A stretch of DNA of 9,034 bases. Origin: DATHGT01 sp035317605. Lineage in GTDB: Bacteria; Methylomirabilota; Methylomirabilia; Rokubacteriales; CSP1-6. How positions within the stretch are numbered: the first letter of the stretch is position 1; each line of letters begins with the position of its first letter. The position numbers and the translations under genes were made by a program. The notes under the pieces were generated by a model, which saw only the letters and a program-made list of their open reading frames with translations, was not told where the DNA came from and searched no databases. The stretch lies in NCBI GenBank assembly GCA_035317605.1, contig DATHGT010000288.1, positions 1 to 9,034 on the forward strand. Reading direction: 5' to 3'. Shown here piece by piece: positions 1 through 5,971 of this stretch.

Positions 1-960
1 GAGGTCGCCGAACGAGAAGCTGCAGTTGAAGTGGTCGATGTGCATGATTTCCTGCAGCCGGCGGATCTGGCGCACGCAGGTGTCGGGCGTGCCGATGACC
101 GAGAAGCCGTCCAGGAACTCTTCGATCGTCGGCTCGTTGGCGTAGGGCACGGGCATCGCGCGCCCGCTCTCCACGCGCTCGTAGTTGTTGCGCAGGCTCA
201 GCGTCACCCGCATGTTCCAGCGCGCCTGCTCGACCACCGCGCGCGCCTCGGCGTCGCTCTCGGCGACGTAGACCGGCCGCTGCACGCCGACGTGCGGCGC
301 CTGGGCGTGATGATGTTGCGCCAGTCCCGCCTCGAACGCGGTCCGGAACTCGCGCAGTTTCTGAATGGAGACACCGTAGCCGCCGGTGAGCAGGTTGAAC
401 CCGCGCCGGGCCGTGGTCGCGATCGAGTCCGGGCTCTGCGCGGTCACCCAGATCGGCGGGTGCGGCTTCTGCACGGGCTGCGGGAAGACCGTGGTCTCGG
501 GAATCCGGTAGTACTTGCCGTCGTAGCTGAACGTCTTGCCCGAGAGCGCCAGCAGCATCACGTCTACGGCCTCTTCCCAGCGCTGACGGCTCTCACCGAG
601 GTCACAGCCGAAGCGCTCGAACTCGTAGCGCTGGTAGCCGCGGCCGAGCCCGACGTCGAGGCGGCCGCCGCTCAGGAGGTCGACGGTCGCGATCTCCTCG
701 GCGATCGTGAGCGGGTGATGCAGCGGCACCACGATGACCGCCGTGCCCACGCGGATGGTCCGGGTCTTGTCGGCCAGGTGCTGCGCGTAGGTCAACGGCC
801 GCGAGAGCAGGCCGTACGTCGAGAAGTGGTGCTCGGCCAGCCACATGTTGCGAAAGCCCAGCTCCTCCGCGGCCTGCGTGATCTCCACCCCGCGCCGATA
901 CACGACGTCCGAAGGATCCGCCGAAGGCGTCTGCAGGAGCAAAAACGTTCCGAATTCCAT
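1..960 (-). CDS. LLM class flavin-dependent oxidoreductase (luciferase-like monooxygenase), 3' end cut by window edge
   Basis: The reading frame is open from an ATG at 958-960 through 320 codons to the window edge, with no stop. It begins MEFGTFLLLQTPSADPSD. Hallmarks of the bacterial luciferase-like TIM-barrel family are visible: LAEHHF at residues 41-46, a V-G-T-A-V stretch near 71-75, SGGRLDVGLGRGY at 97-109, PHPPIWVTAQSPDS near 167-179 and VIGTPD at 288-293. These enzymes use reduced flavin (FMNH2 or F420) in the cytoplasm to oxidise diverse substrates; the substrate here cannot be read from sequence. Family members are usually about 330-370 residues, so only a short C-terminal piece is missing. 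The start is supported by a GAGGAGA Shine-Dalgarno at 966-972, five bases upstream. It is divergent from the MFS gene, with a 91-bp spacer holding a possible promoter and a palindrome. The family call is firm; the specific reaction is unknown. Confidence 0.93.
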   Translation of the reverse strand, partial: MEFGTFLLLQTPSADPSDVVYRRGVEITQAAEELGFRNMWLAEHHFSTYGLLSRPLTYAQHLADKTRTIRVGTAVIVVPLHHPLTIAEEIATVDLLSGGRLDVGLGRGYQRYEFERFGCDLGESRQRWEEAVDVMLLALSGKTFSYDGKYYRIPETTVFPQPVQKPHPPIWVTAQSPDSIATTARRGFNLLTGGYGVSIQKLREFRTAFEAGLAQHHHAQAPHVGVQRPVYVAESDAEARAVVEQARWNMRVTLSLRNNYERVESGRAMPVPYANEPTIEEFLDGFSVIGTPDTCVRQIRRLQEIMHIDHFNCSFSFGDL

Positions 961-975
961 GTTTGTCTCCTCGGG

Positions 976-986
976 TCAGACTCTGA
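976..986. promoter_or_regulatory. Short perfect palindrome, possible operator
   Basis: TCAGA-C-TCTGA is a perfect 5-1-5 inverted repeat in the spacer between the divergent LLM oxidoreductase and MFS genes. It lies between the possible minus-strand -10 (1003-1008) and the oxidoreductase Shine-Dalgarno, where a repressor could act. An 11-bp palindrome can arise by chance and no regulator gene is adjacent, so this is only a candidate site. Confidence 0.2.
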
Positions 987-1002
987 TTTCTACGCGGAGG
1001 AG

Positions 1003-1031
1003 AGCGTACGGGAGTCGGCGCGAGACGGCAA
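1003..1031 (-). promoter_or_regulatory. Possible sigma-70-type promoter for the LLM oxidoreductase
   Basis: On the minus strand a TTGCCG -35-like hexamer (1026-1031) and a TACGCT -10-like hexamer (1003-1008) are 17 bp apart. Transcription would begin near 996, giving a leader of about 36 bases that includes the Shine-Dalgarno at 966-972. Both hexamers are imperfect (4/6 and 3/6 matches), so the call rests mainly on spacing and location. Confidence 0.3.
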
Positions 1032-1051
1032 GCCGGTGCGACAATCGCGCC

Positions 1052-2263
1052 GTGGCGACGACGCCGCGGGCGCCGGAGAGTTGGGAGCGCAACGTCTGGG
1101 CGCTGTCGCTTTGCGTGTTCATTGCGTTCGTGGGGTTTCAGTTCTTCTCGCCGTTTCTTCCTCTCTACATCCGCGAGCTGGGGGTGACCGATCCTTCGGC
1201 GATCGCGATGTGGGCGGGAGTGCTGGCGGCGGTGACGCCGGCGGTGTCCGGGCTGCTCTCGCCGCTGTTCGGGCGGCTGGCCGATCGGTTCGGACGCAAG
1301 ATGATGCTGATCCGCTCGCTCGCCGCCTTCACGGTCATCATCGCGGCGATGGGGCTCGTGCGATCGGTCTGGCAGCTCTTCGTCGCGCGGCTGCTGATGG
1401 GCTTGTTCGCCGGGTTCACGCCGATGGCGATCGCGGTGGCCAGCGTGTCCGCCCCGCGCGAGCGCGCGTCGGTGGCGATCGCGCGCGTGCAGGGCGCTCA
1501 GCTCCTCAGCGTCGCCGTCGGGCCGGCGGTGGGCGGGCTGGTGGCGTCTCACGTCGGTCTGCGCCCGGCCTTCTTCGTCACCGCCGGCATGTGCGTGATC
1601 GCGCTGATCGCCCTGATCTTCCTCTTCAAGGAAGCGCGCCCCGAAGCGGCGGCCGGCCAGCCTCGCGCGAGGCCGCGCTCCACGCCGCTCGCCGAGTTCC
1701 TGCGCTATCCGCACTTCATGACCGTGATGGCGCTCCTGTTGATCGCGCAGTTCGTCGACCGCGGCCTGTCGCTGCTGATCCCGCTCCAGGTCGCGCACAT
1801 GCCCGGGGTGGAGGCGGCGGCGACCTCGGGGCTGATCATCGCGGTGGCGGCGGTCGGCGCGACGTTGTCGGCCAGCGCGGTCGCCCGTATCTCGCAGTTC
1901 GTGCCGGCCGGTCAGCTCCTGCTCGGGCAGCTGATCGTCGGCGGCGCGTTCTGCGCCCTGATGGCGCTGGCCGAGCGGCGCTTTCCCCTCCTCGTGCTGC
2001 GCACCGTGGTGGCGCTCTGCCTGGGCGGGGCGCTCACTCTCGCCTACACGCTCGGCGGCCTGGTCGTCCCCGCGGCCACGCGCGGCGCCGCGTTCGGCTG
2101 GCTCGCCCTCGGCGTCCAGATCGGCACCGCGGTGAGCCCGCTCCTCAACGGTTGGGTCGCGGCGACCAGCCTGCCCCGCGCGTACCTCATCAACGCCGCG
2201 CTGGCGTGGCTCGGCGCCGGCCTGCTCCTGTTCTTCTCCCGGGATCTCGTGAAACGGCGCTGA
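1052..2263 (+). CDS. MFS transporter, probable 12-TM drug:H+ antiporter family
   Basis: The product is 403 residues and belongs to the major facilitator superfamily in the inner membrane. Hydrophobic segments run through the protein, with a charged central loop near residues 193-218 splitting it into two six-helix halves. Motif A is present in the loop after TM2 (GRLADRFGRK, 74-83). A motif C-like sequence lies in TM5 (SVAVGPAVGGLVA, 153-165), which is typical of drug:proton antiporters. The substrate is unknown. The frame is open back to 845, but that part lies antisense inside the oxidoreductase gene. The GTG at 1052 is the only usual start codon after the divergent spacer begins and leaves a normal MFS N-terminus (MATTPRAPESWERN). 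No clear Shine-Dalgarno precedes it. A GACAAT hexamer at 1040-1045 could be a -10 giving a leaderless mRNA, but no good -35 accompanies it. The family call is strong; the start is moderately sure. Confidence 0.9.
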   Translation: MATTPRAPESWERNVWALSLCVFIAFVGFQFFSPFLPLYIRELGVTDPSAIAMWAGVLAAVTPAVSGLLSPLFGRLADRFGRKMMLIRSLAAFTVIIAAMGLVRSVWQLFVARLLMGLFAGFTPMAIAVASVSAPRERASVAIARVQGAQLLSVAVGPAVGGLVASHVGLRPAFFVTAGMCVIALIALIFLFKEARPEAAAGQPRARPRSTPLAEFLRYPHFMTVMALLLIAQFVDRGLSLLIPLQVAHMPGVEAAATSGLIIAVAAVGATLSASAVARISQFVPAGQLLLGQLIVGGAFCALMALAERRFPLLVLRTVVALCLGGALTLAYTLGGLVVPAATRGAAFGWLALGVQIGTAVSPLLNGWVAATSLPRAYLINAALAWLGAGLLLFFSRDLVKRR

Positions 2264-2302
2264 CGCGCGCTGGTCGGGGTCACTGTCTGATTTTGTCCAC
2301 TC

Positions 2303-2332
2303 TTGTCAGAGCGAAAATTCGCGGCGTACACT
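2303..2332 (+). promoter_or_regulatory. Promoter positioned for a leaderless mRNA of the small membrane gene
   Basis: TTGTCA (2303-2308) and TACACT (2327-2332) are separated by 18 bp and match sigma-70 -35/-10 boxes. Only seven bases (GCCGGCC) lie between the -10 box and the ATG at 2340, so the predicted transcription start falls on or next to the start codon. No Shine-Dalgarno is present, which agrees with a leaderless transcript. This is pattern-based and not experimentally supported. Confidence 0.5.
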
Positions 2333-2339
2333 GCCGGCC

Positions 2340-2555
2340 ATGGGCTCAGAGATGCCTACGCATTTCGACATCGCGGTCCTCATCACGGTCTTCTTTTGCT
2401 TCGGCCTCACATGCCTCGGCATCCTCGGCTGGATGGTCTGGGACGGCAAGAAGTCGGCTCAGAAGAGCCACGAGCGCGGCGAGCGCATGACGCGCGCCGT
2501 GGCCGGGCTCGTTGTTCAAGAGTCTGAGAAGATCCGGAACCTCATGCAGGATTGA
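2340..2555 (+). CDS. Small single-pass membrane protein, function unknown
   Basis: The product has 71 residues. I do not recognise a family. Residues about 11-34 form one strongly hydrophobic helix (core VFFCFGLTCLGILGWMVW) with two cysteines, C20 and C25. It is followed by a positively charged stretch (DGKKSAQKSHERGERMTR) and an amphipathic tail to the end. By the positive-inside rule the C-terminal tail is cytoplasmic and could bind a partner protein. The ATG at 2340 is chosen because a promoter is placed exactly for a leaderless start there; an in-frame ATG at 2352 is the alternative. The gene is likely real: a clean hydrophobic-then-charged layout is not expected from a shadow frame, and a dedicated promoter precedes it. 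Its last 14 bases overlap the 3' end of the convergent Gfo/Idh/MocA gene. Confidence 0.68.
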   Translation: MGSEMPTHFDIAVLITVFFCFGLTCLGILGWMVWDGKKSAQKSHERGERMTRAVAGLVVQESEKIRNLMQD

Positions 2556-3540
2556 GCGAGTAAGCCTGGTCGATCAGCTCGGCGACGGCGAGGCTGTCGT
2601 GGACGCTGGTCGCGGGCGGCGCGCCGCGGCGCCAGCGGTCGAGCGCGTCGCGCAGGCCCGTCAGCGACAGCGGCTCGGGCGGAACCGCGGCCACGCTCTC
2701 CTCCCCGTCGGCGGTGACCATTCGCATGGTGCCGTCGATCAATCTCAGGATCGCGTCGCGTCCGGCAACCTTCCACTCGCTGTCGGTCGCGTCGCGCGGC
2801 ACCGTGTTGCCGACCTCGATGGTGCCGAGCACGCCGCCGGTCGAGCGCAGCAGCACCGACGCGTAGTCTTCCACCCGCTGCCCGAGCGCCGCGTGACTCA
2901 CCTGCGCTCCGGTCACCCGAGCGCCCTCGCCGGTGAGGTGCAGGAACAGATCCAGTCCGTGCGAGCCGAGGTTGCGCAGACAGCCGCCGCCCACCTGAGC
3001 GGGATCGAGCATCCACGGCGAGCCCCAGGCGGGATAGCGCGCCGAGGACGGTCGGTTCACGCGGAAGTACAGATGCGACAGCGGGCCGAACCGGCCCTCG
3101 GCGATCATCTGTCTGGCCCGCGCGATGAACGGGTGAAACCGCTGGTAGAGCGGCACCGCGGCAAAGGCACCCCTCGCGGCCGCCTTGTCGGCGACGCCTC
3201 GGACTTCCTCCGCGTTGATCCCGACGGGCTTTTCCATCAGGAACGGAAACCCCTGATCGAGCAGATAGTGGGCGGTCTCGGCCATGCCGCTGTGCCGGCC
3301 GAGCGCGATCACGAAATCGGGCCGGGTCTCGGCCAGCATCGCGCGGTAGTCCGTGAACGTCGGCGGCTGGCCGAGCGCCGCCGCGCGATGGGCGAGGATC
3401 TCCGGCGACGGATCGGAGAGGCCGACGAGGCGGACGTCGGGCATCGTCACGAGGTGACGCAGATAGGCCGCGTCGTACAGCGAGTGCCAGTGGCTCACCT
3501 CGATGGCGGCGACGCGGATGGGGGCGCGCATCGTTGACAT
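2542..3540 (-). CDS. Gfo/Idh/MocA family oxidoreductase
   Basis: The product has 332 residues, near the usual 330-390. This family has an N-terminal Rossmann domain binding NAD(P) and a C-terminal alpha/beta domain, and often oxidises or reduces sugar- or inositol-like substrates in the cytoplasm. Seen here are the family EKP motif (residues 103-105, K104 being the usual catalytic lysine) and the GGGCLRNLGSHGLDLFLH segment at 184-201, which holds the GGG turn and the conserved H194 and D197. The first Rossmann strand is odd: the usual G-x-G-x-x-G is replaced by IEVSHWHSLYD around residues 13-23, with none of the three glycines kept. Cofactor binding may therefore differ. The start at 3538-3540 has GAGG six bases upstream; an ATG nine bases further in is the alternative. 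It is divergent from the acyl-CoA synthetase and overlaps the small membrane gene tail to tail. The substrate is unknown. Confidence 0.9.
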   Translation of the reverse strand: MSTMRAPIRVAAIEVSHWHSLYDAAYLRHLVTMPDVRLVGLSDPSPEILAHRAAALGQPPTFTDYRAMLAETRPDFVIALGRHSGMAETAHYLLDQGFPFLMEKPVGINAEEVRGVADKAAARGAFAAVPLYQRFHPFIARARQMIAEGRFGPLSHLYFRVNRPSSARYPAWGSPWMLDPAQVGGGCLRNLGSHGLDLFLHLTGEGARVTGAQVSHAALGQRVEDYASVLLRSTGGVLGTIEVGNTVPRDATDSEWKVAGRDAILRLIDGTMRMVTADGEESVAAVPPEPLSLTGLRDALDRWRRGAPPATSVHDSLAVAELIDQAYSLNPA

Positions 3541-3562
3541 CGCTCGCCTCGCAGCTTACCAA
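3534..3562 (+). promoter_or_regulatory. Possible promoter for the acyl-CoA synthetase
   Basis: A perfect TTGACA -35 box (3534-3539) overlaps the start codon of the divergent Gfo/Idh/MocA gene. TACCAA (3557-3562) follows after 17 bp as a weak -10 (3/6). Transcription would begin about 3569, four bases before the chosen ATG, which would leave the AAGGA at 3561-3565 outside the mRNA. Either the mRNA is nearly leaderless or the real promoter lies further upstream. Confidence 0.33.
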
Positions 3563-3572
3563 GGACTCGTCG

Positions 3573-5219
3573 ATGCCTCCACGCAGCCGAACGCTCGGCG
3601 ATCTCCTGGACGAGGTGGCCACCGCGCGGCCCGATGCCGACGCCGTCGTCTTCCGCGGCGAGCGCTCGAGTTACCGCGCGCTGAAGACGCGCGCCGACGA
3701 GCTGGCTCGCGCGTTCCTGGCCGCGGGCGTCCGCCGCGGCGATCGGGTGGCGCTGATCCTGCCCAATCGCCCGGAGTGGCTGATCGCGATGTTCGCGGCG
3801 AGCAAGATCGGTGCGATCACGGTGGGGGTCAGCACGTTCTCGTCGCCCCGCGAGATCGCGTGGACCATCGAGCACTGCCGGCCCGCCGCGATCGTCACCC
3901 TCGAGTCGTTCCGCGGCCGCAACTATCTCGAGGCCCTCTCCGCGACCTGTCCCGAGCTGGCGCGCTCGGCGCCCGGACAGCTCCGAAGCGAACGCCTGCC
4001 GGAGCTGCGCGCGGTCATCTGCGTCGACGAGCGGCGACACCACGGCGTCGATCGCTTCGTGGATTTCATCGCGCGCGCGTCGGAGGTCCGCGAAGCCGAT
4101 CGCGCCGAGGCCCAGACGGCGGTGGCGCCCGACGATCTCGCGTACATCCTCTACACGTCGGGCTCCACCGCGACGCCGAAGGGCGTGACGCTCGCTCACG
4201 CCGGGGTCATCGCCAACGGCTTCGCCATCGGCGAGCGCCAGCACCTGACCGCGGCCGACCGCGTCTGGCTCGCCGTCCCGCTCTTCTGGTCGTTCGGCTC
4301 CGCCAACGCGCTGCCCGCGCTCATGACCCACGGCGGCGCGCTCGTCCTTCAGGAGAGCTTCGAGCCCGGCGAGGCGCTGGCTCTCATCGAAGAGCAACGC
4401 TGCACGGTCTATTACGGGATGGCGAACATGGCTCGCGCGATCGGCGAGCATCCCGATCGTCAGCGCCGTGACCTGACGTCCATGCGAACGGGGCTGACGA
4501 TCGGCCTGCCCGAAGACGTCCGGATGACGATCGAGGCCGTCGGCGCGCGCGAGCTGTGCAACGTGTACGGCTCGACGGAAACGTACGGGAACTGCGCGGT
4601 CACCGACGCCGCTGACCCACTCGGGCTGAGGCTCGAGACGCAGGGGTTGCCGCTGCCCGGCATGGACATCCGCGTGGTCGACGCGGACAGCGAGCGCGTG
4701 CTCGCCCCCGGCGAGGTCGGCGAGCTGCGCGTCAAGGGTCACGTGACACCCGGCTACTACGAAGACGTCGAGCAAACCCGCGCCGCATTCGACACCGACC
4801 GCTACTTCAAGACCGGCGATCTCGGCGTGATCCGCGAGGACGGCCGCGTGCAGTTCCGCGGACGCTTCAAGGAAATGATCAAGACCGCCGGCATGAACGT
4901 GGCGCCGCTCGAAGTCGAAGCGATCCTCGCCACCCACGAAGCGATCAAGCAAGCCTATGTCGTCGGCGTCCCCGATCGCACGCGCGGCGAGTTGGTCGTC
5001 GCCGCGGTCGAGCTACGGGAAGACGCGGAGGCGACGCCGGAAGCGCTCGCCGCGTTCTGCCGCGAGCGGCTGGCCAGCTACAAAGTCCCCACCCGCTTCG
5101 TCTTCCGCAAAGCCGACGAGTTCCCCCGCACCCCAACGGGCAAGGTGCAGAAGCCGCAGCTCCGTGACGAGCTGACTCACGGTCTCGACAGCACGGGGAC
5201 CGCCTCGGTTGATCGCTGA
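3573..5219 (+). CDS. Acyl-CoA synthetase / AMP-dependent ligase (class I adenylate-forming enzyme)
   Basis: The product has 548 residues, full length for the ANL superfamily (about 500-560). It activates a carboxylic acid with ATP to an acyl-adenylate, then forms the CoA thioester. Core motifs are all present: the phosphate-binding A3 loop LYTSGSTATPKG (193-204), A5 NVYGSTE (330-336), A7 YFKTGDLG (411-418) with D416 for ribose binding, the hinge region RGRFKEMIKTAGMNVAP (429-445), and A10 PTGKVQKP with the catalytic lysine K524. The glycine usual after the second T of A3 (TTGxPKG) is replaced (STATPKG), a tolerated variation. The closest style is the medium/long-chain fatty acyl-CoA or aromatic acid-CoA ligases; the acyl substrate cannot be fixed by eye. 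The ATG at 3573 is chosen because AAGGA lies seven bases upstream at 3561-3565; a TTG at 3534 would overlap the divergent gene and add 13 poorly conserved residues. It is a single-gene unit on its strand. Confidence 0.93.
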   Translation: MPPRSRTLGDLLDEVATARPDADAVVFRGERSSYRALKTRADELARAFLAAGVRRGDRVALILPNRPEWLIAMFAASKIGAITVGVSTFSSPREIAWTIEHCRPAAIVTLESFRGRNYLEALSATCPELARSAPGQLRSERLPELRAVICVDERRHHGVDRFVDFIARASEVREADRAEAQTAVAPDDLAYILYTSGSTATPKGVTLAHAGVIANGFAIGERQHLTAADRVWLAVPLFWSFGSANALPALMTHGGALVLQESFEPGEALALIEEQRCTVYYGMANMARAIGEHPDRQRRDLTSMRTGLTIGLPEDVRMTIEAVGARELCNVYGSTETYGNCAVTDAADPLGLRLETQGLPLPGMDIRVVDADSERVLAPGEVGELRVKGHVTPGYYEDVEQTRAAFDTDRYFKTGDLGVIREDGRVQFRGRFKEMIKTAGMNVAPLEVEAILATHEAIKQAYVVGVPDRTRGELVVAAVELREDAEATPEALAAFCRERLASYKVPTRFVFRKADEFPRTPTGKVQKPQLRDELTHGLDSTGTASVDR

Positions 5220-5241
5220 TCGGGCTCCACACACAATTAGT

Positions 5242-5265
5242 GGGTGAATTCGACGGGTGATTCGA
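5242..5265 (+). repeat. Imperfect direct repeat in intergenic spacer
   Basis: GGGTGAATTCGA (5242-5253) is followed one base later by GGGTGATTCGA (5255-5265), the same word with one A deleted. It lies in the 95-bp spacer upstream of the membrane protein gene, next to an A/T-rich stretch (TAGATTTTG) that may hold its -10 region. It could be a pair of half-sites for a regulator, or simply local slippage. Confidence 0.3.
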
Positions 5266-5280
5266 TAGATTTTGTGGTGT

Positions 5281-5307
5281 GAAGGGTGAGAAGGGAGAGA
5301 AGGGAGA
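5281..5307 (+). repeat. Three tandem 9-bp purine repeats carrying Shine-Dalgarno-like sites
   Basis: GAAGGGTGA (5281-5289), GAAGGGAGA (5290-5298) and GAAGGGAGA (5299-5307) are head-to-tail copies differing at one base in the first unit. Each contains an AGGG core able to pair with the 16S rRNA 3' end. The last copy is eight bases from the ATG at 5315 and is the probable ribosome binding site. The repeats also keep the frame from a GTG at 5279, which would add KGEKGEKGD-type residues if translation began there. Confidence 0.75.
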
Positions 5308-5314
5308 CACGCCG

Positions 5315-5875
5315 ATGCCTAAGGACAAGAGCCAGACGCTACAGTACGCGGCCTCGGTCGTCTTCGCGCTCGTCGCGATCATTCCCCTGTTGATGTTCAC
5401 CTATACCCTGGTCCGCCTGAACGCCCTCCACGACCTCCAGAACCAGATCGCCCTCGGCGTGACTCTCATGGCGGCCCTCACGGGCTTCGGCATTCTCAGG
5501 CTCATGGTCACGCGCATGTCCAATCTCCTCTATCTCCTCCATACCGTCCGCCAGGTCGCCGAGCAGGGGGCCGCTCCCGGCCCAGCTGCCGCAAAAGACT
5601 TCCAGGTGCCCGGCATCGGCCCGATCCAGGAGTTCGGCCAGATCGCCGAAATGCTCTGGTCTGTCTCCAAGGCCAAAGCGGAACCGTACCTGGGTCAGCG
5701 GGTGCTGGTTTCGGTGAGAAATTCCACGCGTCCCATCGCCGGTATCGTGCTCGAGGTGACCAACGACGGCGTCCTCCTCGACGACAATGGGCGGGAAGTG
5801 GGAGTCAGCTACCGCCGAATCTCGACGATCGAGCTCGACCGATCTCCCGGTGGCCTGGCCGAAGCGGCGGTTTAG
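5315..5875 (+). CDS. Inner-membrane protein: two TM helices, HAMP-like segment and C-terminal Sm-like domain
   Basis: The product has 186 residues and belongs to no named family that I recognise. TM1 spans about residues 12-33 and TM2 about 45-65, joined by a short loop near 34-44. Helical sequence then runs RMSNLLYLLHTVRQVAEQGA (67-86), a proline/glycine-rich linker, and PIQEFGQIAEMLWSV (103-117). This resembles the two helices and the E-[FI]-G-x-[IL]-A signature of HAMP signalling modules. Residues about 124-176 look like a small beta barrel of the Sm/LSm type: YLGQRVLVSVRN, then IAGIVLEVTNDGVLLDDNG, then VSYRRISTIELD, ending in a classic R-x-I-x-x-I-x strand. The barrel should be cytoplasmic. 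Both the HAMP-like and Sm-like readings are by eye and need structural proof. The ATG at 5315 is preferred over the in-frame GTG at 5279 because the repeated AGGGAG lies eight bases upstream. It appears to be a single-gene unit. Confidence 0.8.
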   Translation: MPKDKSQTLQYAASVVFALVAIIPLLMFTYTLVRLNALHDLQNQIALGVTLMAALTGFGILRLMVTRMSNLLYLLHTVRQVAEQGAAPGPAAAKDFQVPGIGPIQEFGQIAEMLWSVSKAKAEPYLGQRVLVSVRNSTRPIAGIVLEVTNDGVLLDDNGREVGVSYRRISTIELDRSPGGLAEAAV

Positions 5876-5936
5876 CACAGCTCCCCGCCGGTTGCGTTCC
5901 AGGCGCGCGCACTTCGAGCGACCCCTCGGATGAAAG

Positions 5937-5965
5937 TGGACATATTGTGTGACCAGTATTAGCCT
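5937..5965 (+). promoter_or_regulatory. Promoter of the toxin-antitoxin operon, positioned for a leaderless mRNA
   Basis: TGGACA (5937-5942, 5/6 match to TTGACA) and TAGCCT (5960-5965, a TANNNT-type -10) are exactly 17 bp apart. Six bases follow the -10 before the ATG at 5972, so transcription should begin at the A of the start codon. No Shine-Dalgarno is present upstream of that ATG. The overlapping TATTAG at 5957-5962 is an alternative -10, but its spacing (14 bp) is poor. Confidence 0.5.
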
Positions 5966-5971
5966 CACCCC

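Noticed and set aside
31..2490. 819-residue plus-strand open frame spanning the left part
   Set aside because: It is antisense to the LLM oxidoreductase and out of frame with the MFS gene. The translation is an Arg/Ala/Gly-rich mixture with no domain, typical of GC-rich shadow frames.
2512..3537. 341-residue plus-strand open frame opposite the Gfo/Idh/MocA gene
   Set aside because: Antisense shadow of a gene with clear family motifs; no motif or usable start of its own.
3495..4952. 485-residue minus-strand open frame opposite the acyl-CoA synthetase
   Set aside because: It is the exact antisense of a gene with intact ANL motifs. Its sequence is rich in Arg, Ala, Asp and His without any recognisable fold.
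5865..5890. Hairpin CGGCGG/CCGCCG over the stop codon of the membrane protein gene as a terminator
   Set aside because: The stem is only six pairs with a 14-base loop, and no T tract follows.
5957..5962. TATTAG as the -10 box of the antitoxin promoter
   Set aside because: It would be only 14 bp from the TGGACA box; TAGCCT three bases later gives the standard 17-bp spacing.
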